A model generated the notes under the pieces. The model saw only the letters and a list, made by a program, of their open reading frames with translations. It made no database searches and had not been told where the DNA came from. Of a DNA stretch of 64,000 nt, positions 63,418 to 64,000 are shown piece after piece; within the stretch, counting starts at the first letter, position 1; each line of letters starts with the position of its first letter. A program made the translations under genes and the position numbers. The stretch is from Bedellia somnulentella (Eukaryota; Arthropoda; Insecta; Lepidoptera; Bedelliidae), in contig OY755173.1 in NCBI GenBank assembly GCA_963576735.1, positions 8,278,873 through 8,342,872 on the forward strand, read 5' to 3'.

Positions 63418-63675
63418 GCCGTGTAGTGTCGGCTTAGAATAACACTACCCCATTTCTACCCGTGGGTGATCGTAACGTAAGAGGCGACTAAGGGTATAGG
63501 GGCTTGTTAAGTGAGATTTGGGCGATGTGGTTGGAGACCCGTCACCAAAAACATTTATTATTACTATCTTTTCCCCAATCAACTTCCAAAAGTGGCTGAG
63601 GAATTTTTCATTCCAAAGCTCTGGCTACCCCATTAAGGGATTTATAGCCGTGAGTATATGTATGTATGTATGTAT
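63418..63675 (+). mobile_element. SINE family A, best-preserved forward copy
   Basis: Starts GCCGTGTAGTGTCGGCTTAG, passes AAGAGGCGACTAAGGGTATA, TTGGGCGATGTGGTTGGAGA and CAACTTCCAAAAGTGGCTGA, and ends GGGATTTATAGCCGTGAG with ATATGTATGTATGTATG. The open frame at 63518-63730 is chance. Confidence 0.8.
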
Positions 63676-63877
63676 AATGTTTTATGACTCTTTGTTGCTA
63701 GTAGGATTATACAGATTCGTTGAAATGTAAGATAGTTTAAGTAAAGCTTTCATTCTAAATTCTATTCTAAAGCTCTGTCTATTTTGATTAGGACAACGAC
63801 TAAATAAATATAGCTGAAATCTATCTCATCAAAATCATGTAGTTTCAAAGTGTCAAAAAATTATAACATAAAAACAT

Positions 63878-63980
63878 ACCATAACATAAACGTTCACGCC
63901 GTTTATCCCCGAAGGGGTTGGCAGAGGTACCAATACTTCTGAACTCACATGGCAAGCGCCATCTAGTTTCCAGAGAAGCA
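63878..63980 (-). mobile_element. SINE family B, 3' portion near the window edge
   Basis: AACGTTCACGCCGTTTATCC, CCGAAGGGGTTGGCAGAGGT and the GCGCCATCTAGTTTCCAGAG block, as in 6803-6915, then unrelated text. Confidence 0.7.
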
Positions 63981-64000
63981 TAGAAGTATATAACATAAAA

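Overview
The window is AT-rich, repeat-crowded insect DNA, almost certainly from a moth or butterfly. The evidence is intron-split genes with GT-AG junctions, an armadillo (beta-catenin) gene that reads like insect Arm, and mobile DNA of lepidopteran type: Helitrons, RTE LINE tails, tRNA-derived SINEs, many MITEs and a Copia element.

Layout. 1-11.2 kb holds no gene I can support, only SINEs, LINE tails, a tandem MITE pair and a Helitron. 11.3-25.2 kb holds a minus-strand WD40-repeat gene with seven shared exons and two alternative first coding exons (23102-23374 and 24663-25208), which predict proteins of 441 and 532 residues. Its introns carry a Helitron with a Pif1-helicase remnant, several TIR elements and SINEs, and a 141-bp perfect palindrome lies between the two first exons. 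26.3-41.0 kb holds armadillo on the plus strand: 13 coding exons, 796 residues, with the N-terminal phosphodegron, the 12-repeat Arm domain and a C-terminal DTDL. The two genes are head to head, with 1.1 kb between start codons. Around arm exons 8 and 9 there are decayed duplicate copies of exon edges and splice sites. The last arm intron is mostly a 3.1-kb element with piggyBac-like ends.

43.6-48.1 kb is a full-length, recently inserted Copia/Ty1 retrotransposon on the minus strand. It has 184-bp LTRs that look identical, the 5-bp target duplication ATTTG, and one in-frame stop in pol. 48.2-64 kb is a gene-poor stretch of nested SINEs, MITEs, LINE tails, a microsatellite and a second Helitron copy in the opposite orientation. 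One exon-like open frame of unknown nature lies at 57962-58210.

The two host genes have no obvious functional link. Arm is the adherens-junction and Wnt-effector protein; the WD40 protein is a scaffold of a family I do not recognise. The most notable signals are the twin first exons with the palindrome between them, the duplicated exon edges inside arm, and a 3' end shared by two SINE families and an RTE LINE. All identifications come from reading the sequence and from family knowledge; no database search was run.
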